From: Acidobacterium capsulatum ATCC 51196 | Lineage (GTDB): Bacteria; Acidobacteriota; Terriglobia; Terriglobales; Acidobacteriaceae | NCBI RefSeq assembly: GCF_000022565.1 | Contig: NC_012483.1 | Span: forward strand, 2,232,001-2,296,000 | Reading direction: 5' to 3' | DNA: 64,000 nt | Part shown: in pieces, positions 61,787 through 64,000 of the stretch | Numbering within the stretch: position 1 is the stretch's first letter | Layout of the letters: each line of letters begins with the position of its first letter | Notes under the pieces: model-generated | Told to the model about the DNA's origin: nothing | Seen by the model: the letters and a program-made list of their open reading frames with translations, nothing else | The model's database searches: none | Program-made: the position numbers and the translations under genes

Positions 61787-61996
61787 GCTCCTGGCGCAAA
61801 GAACGGCGCAATTTGCCTCAGTCTACGCCATCCCGCATAGCCCGGCAGCCGACAGGGTGGCGTAACCTTTCCAGTCAAATCAAATCTCATCTCTGCAAGC
61901 ACCGGCTGGATCATGAGAAGGTGGTGGGGCAAAATTTATGCGGCTTTTGCGCCTGCCCCGGCATCTGCAAAAGCATCCAAGGGGAAGAGCATACTT

Positions 61997-63292
61997 ATGA
62001 CAACACTGGCCAGCCCCGTCTCCGGCGACGCCATCACGGCGCTTGGCGCGCAATTTGCCACAGTGCGCCGCCAGTCGCTCGCCCTGTGCGAAACGCTCAC
62101 CCCCGAAGATATGATGGTGCAGTCGCTGCCCGAGGGCAGCCCCGCCAAATGGCATCTGGCGCATACTACATGGTTTTTTGAGACCTTCATTCTTCGCGAA
62201 TTCGTCTCCGGCTATCAGCCCCTCCATCCTGATTTCCTCTGGCTCTTCAACAGCTACTACAACGGCGTCTCTGATCAGCCTGAGAAGACGCTCCGTGCCA
62301 TCTTCTCGCGCCCGGCGTTTGTTGACATCCTGGCGTATCGCCGTCACGTAGAGGACGCCATCGCATTCATGCTCGATCACGAGCCGGCCCAGGAAGCGCT
62401 CACACGCCTCGTGCTCGGGCTGCATCACGAGCAACAGCATCAGGAATTGCTGCTCACGGATATCAAGCATGCGCTCTGGTCCAATCCCCTGCGCCCCATC
62501 TACCGCGAGGGAGTTCTCAGCACGCATGCACAGGCCGCCCCGCTGGTGTGGCATGAATATGAAGGCGGCCTTCGCGAGGTTGGCTTTGAGGGTGATGAAT
62601 TCTGCTTCGACAACGAGCTCCCGCGTCACGCGGTCTATCTGCATCCCTTCCGTATTGCCTCTCGCGCGGTCACCTGCACTGAATACCTCGAGTTCATCGA
62701 AGACGGCGGCTATCACCGCAGTGAACTTTGGCTCTCTGCCGGCTGGGACGCCGTGCGCGAGCACGGCTGGCAAGCGCCCCTTTATTGGCAACGCGAAGGC
62801 AGCGCATGGCAGGTCTTCACCCTGCATGGCCCTGCAGATTTCGGCACTCTGCGTGACACCCCTGTCTGCCACATCAGCCACTTTGAAGCCGACGCCTACG
62901 CACGCTGGCGCGGCCTGCGCCTGCCTACTGAGTTCGAGTGGGAGGTCGCTGCTTCGCCTGTGCCAACCCACGGCAATCTGCTCGAAGGCGGACGCCTGCA
63001 TCCGTCCGTAGCCCTGCCGCCTGCGAGCGGAAACGCAAACCGTCACCCCCTGCAACTCTACGGCGATGTGTGGGAGTGGACTGCAAGCGCCTATCTCGGC
63101 TATCCCGGCTATCGCCCCGTACCAGGCGCACTTGGCGAATACAACGGCAAGTTTATGTCTGGTCAAATGGTCCTGCGCGGCGGCTCCTGCGTCACACCTG
63201 CCACACACATCCGCGCGACCTATCGCAACTTTTTCTCTCCCGCCACACGTTGGCAATTCTCCGGCGTGCGGCTCGCGCAGGATGTTTCATAA
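61997..63292 (+). CDS. egtB: Ergothioneine synthase EgtB (sulfoxide synthase)
   Basis: Non-heme iron oxygenase forming the C-S bond between hercynine and a thiol, using O2. 431 residues. The N-terminal DinB-like domain has H56 ('WHLAHTTWFFETF') and the H144-x3-H148 pair ('LHHEQQHQELLLTD'), giving the three-His iron site. The C-terminal formylglycine-generating-like domain includes 'EYEGGLREVGFEGDEFCFDN', 'LRLPTEFEWEVAA', 'GDVWEWTASAYLGYPG' and 'VLRGGSCVTPATHIRATYRN'. The thiol donor cannot be read. Start ATG at 61997. egtD follows after 27 bases. Confidence 0.94.
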   Translation: MTTLASPVSGDAITALGAQFATVRRQSLALCETLTPEDMMVQSLPEGSPAKWHLAHTTWFFETFILREFVSGYQPLHPDFLWLFNSYYNGVSDQPEKTLRAIFSRPAFVDILAYRRHVEDAIAFMLDHEPAQEALTRLVLGLHHEQQHQELLLTDIKHALWSNPLRPIYREGVLSTHAQAAPLVWHEYEGGLREVGFEGDEFCFDNELPRHAVYLHPFRIASRAVTCTEYLEFIEDGGYHRSELWLSAGWDAVREHGWQAPLYWQREGSAWQVFTLHGPADFGTLRDTPVCHISHFEADAYARWRGLRLPTEFEWEVAASPVPTHGNLLEGGRLHPSVALPPASGNANRHPLQLYGDVWEWTASAYLGYPGYRPVPGALGEYNGKFMSGQMVLRGGSCVTPATHIRATYRNFFSPATRWQFSGVRLAQDVS

Positions 63293-63319
63293 TTTCCGCA
63301 AAGGATCGCACCGCTGCCT

Positions 63320-64000
63320 ATGTCGCTCGCACACGCTGCCCCCGTTCTGCCTGCTGCCGCACCCTCCGCACTTGGCGCTGAAGTTCTGCGTGGACTCACC
63401 GCGACTCCAAAGACACTCTCGCCCTGGCTTTTTTATGACGCGCGCGGCTCTGAGCTTTTTGAGAAAATTACCACGCTACCGGAGTACTATCTCACCCGCA
63501 CTGAGCGTGCCATCTTTCGCGAACACGCCTCTGAGATCCTCGCCACTGCGGCCGGTGATCGCCGCCTTGCTCTCATCGAACTCGGCGCCGGTACCGCAAC
63601 TAAAACCGGCCTGCTGCTCAAGGCTGCTCTTGAGCGCCAGCAGAGTGTCACCTATTGCGCGCTCGATGTCTCCCCGTCGGCACTCGAAGAAGCTCGCACC
63701 ACCATCACCTCGCAATTTCCCGGCGTCACTGTTGAAACGCGAGTTGCGGACTACACCGAAAACCTCAGCGCTATTCAGCCCCTGAAGAATTCGGCTACTC
63801 GCCGCCTCGTGCTCTACATCGGCTCGAGCATCGGCAATTTCGATCCGGCGGACGCCACGGGCCTGTTGCGGCGTCTGCGCCAGCGTCTCGCACCCGGTGA
63901 CCATATCCTGCTCGGCGCAGATCACGCTCCCGGCACCGGCAAAGACACGGCCACACTGCTGCGCGCCTATGATGACGCCTCCAGTGTGACCGCGGCCTTT
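63320..64000 (+). CDS. egtD: Histidine N-alpha-methyltransferase EgtD, N-terminal part (runs off window)
   Basis: Methylates L-histidine to hercynine with three SAM molecules, the first step of ergothioneine synthesis. The 227 residues present contain 'PWLFYDARGSELFEKITTLP' with 'YYLTRTERAIF', the SAM-binding 'LIELGAGTATKTGLLL', 'YCALDVSPSALEEA' and 'LYIGSSIGNFDPADATGLLR'. Full enzymes are about 320 residues, so the C-terminal third lies past the window end. ATG at 63320. Order egtB-egtD is the usual one; egtC and egtA were not seen. Confidence 0.94.
   Translation, partial: MSLAHAAPVLPAAAPSALGAEVLRGLTATPKTLSPWLFYDARGSELFEKITTLPEYYLTRTERAIFREHASEILATAAGDRRLALIELGAGTATKTGLLLKAALERQQSVTYCALDVSPSALEEARTTITSQFPGVTVETRVADYTENLSAIQPLKNSATRRLVLYIGSSIGNFDPADATGLLRRLRQRLAPGDHILLGADHAPGTGKDTATLLRAYDDASSVTAAF

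Noticed and set aside
61880-63256. 458-residue minus-strand open frame
   Set aside because: Antisense to egtB, which carries complete family motifs; no recognisable domain in the opposite frame.
1-64000. CRISPR arrays, insertion sequences, integrases, phage genes
   Set aside because: No regularly spaced repeats, transposase motifs, or terminal inverted repeats seen on either strand.

Overview
The window reads as chromosomal DNA of a GC-rich, Gram-negative acidobacterium (Terriglobia/Acidobacteriaceae-like). This is an inference. It rests on LpxC (lipid A), a TonB-dependent receptor with an N-terminal carboxypeptidase-regulatory-like domain, secreted Ig-like repeat proteins, M13 and M20 peptidases, a GH78-type glycosidase, and a cytidylate kinase next to an ECF sigma/anti-sigma cluster. 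No transposase, integrase, phage gene or CRISPR array was seen. Coding density is high, both strands are used, and many genes are joined by 4-base start/stop overlaps.

Layout. 1-4.8 kb: the 3' end of cmk, then a minus-strand operon of ECF sigma factor, zinc-binding anti-sigma factor and three membrane proteins that all carry the same two-helix hairpin, one fused to a B-box zinc finger and one to a DUF4097 beta-repeat ectodomain. 4.9-12.6 kb: glgC, two small unknown genes, a methylmalonyl-CoA mutase catalytic subunit, a secreted esterase, an MFS carrier and a Tat-type beta-propeller lactonase. 12.7-19.2 kb: lpxC, an M20 peptidase, a 57-residue membrane protein, maf, an isoaspartyl peptidase, an MscS channel, dedA and mogA. 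19.4-23.2 kb: a TonB-like protein, a small membrane protein, miaA and a polytopic membrane protein in a tight operon. 23.3-33.1 kb: an Ig-repeat protein, kbl, an M13 peptidase, a DUF6599-like protein and a large TonB-dependent receptor ending at a clear intrinsic terminator.

33.2-37.8 kb (minus strand): DUF177, rpmF, plsX, a VOC protein, fabD and tRNA-Thr, followed by a MerR-type HTH fused to TPRs. 37.9-46.3 kb: an alditol-oxidase-like flavoprotein, an Ig-repeat lipoprotein, a GH78-like glycosidase and a divergent amidase with a LacI/cre-like operator between the last two. 46.4-52.9 kb: an orphan peptide-ABC ATPase, a TSUP permease, a SemiSWEET, a DUF971 protein, a LOG protein, a GT39-like membrane protein, a sugar isomerase and an unknown membrane protein.

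53-60.3 kb is the most distinctive accessory part. A TetR/flavin monooxygenase pair faces an MBL-fold/rhodanese gene across a 29-bp near-perfect palindrome, and an 84%-identical decayed fragment of the MBL gene sits on the far side of the pair. Next comes an HxlR-controlled run: HxlR, DinB, VOC, VOC, BNR-repeat protein and a MoaD/ThiS-like sulfur carrier ending in Gly-Gly. The window closes with a ferredoxin-reductase-like protein coupled to a Cys-tailed cation transporter, then egtB and the start of egtD (ergothioneine synthesis).
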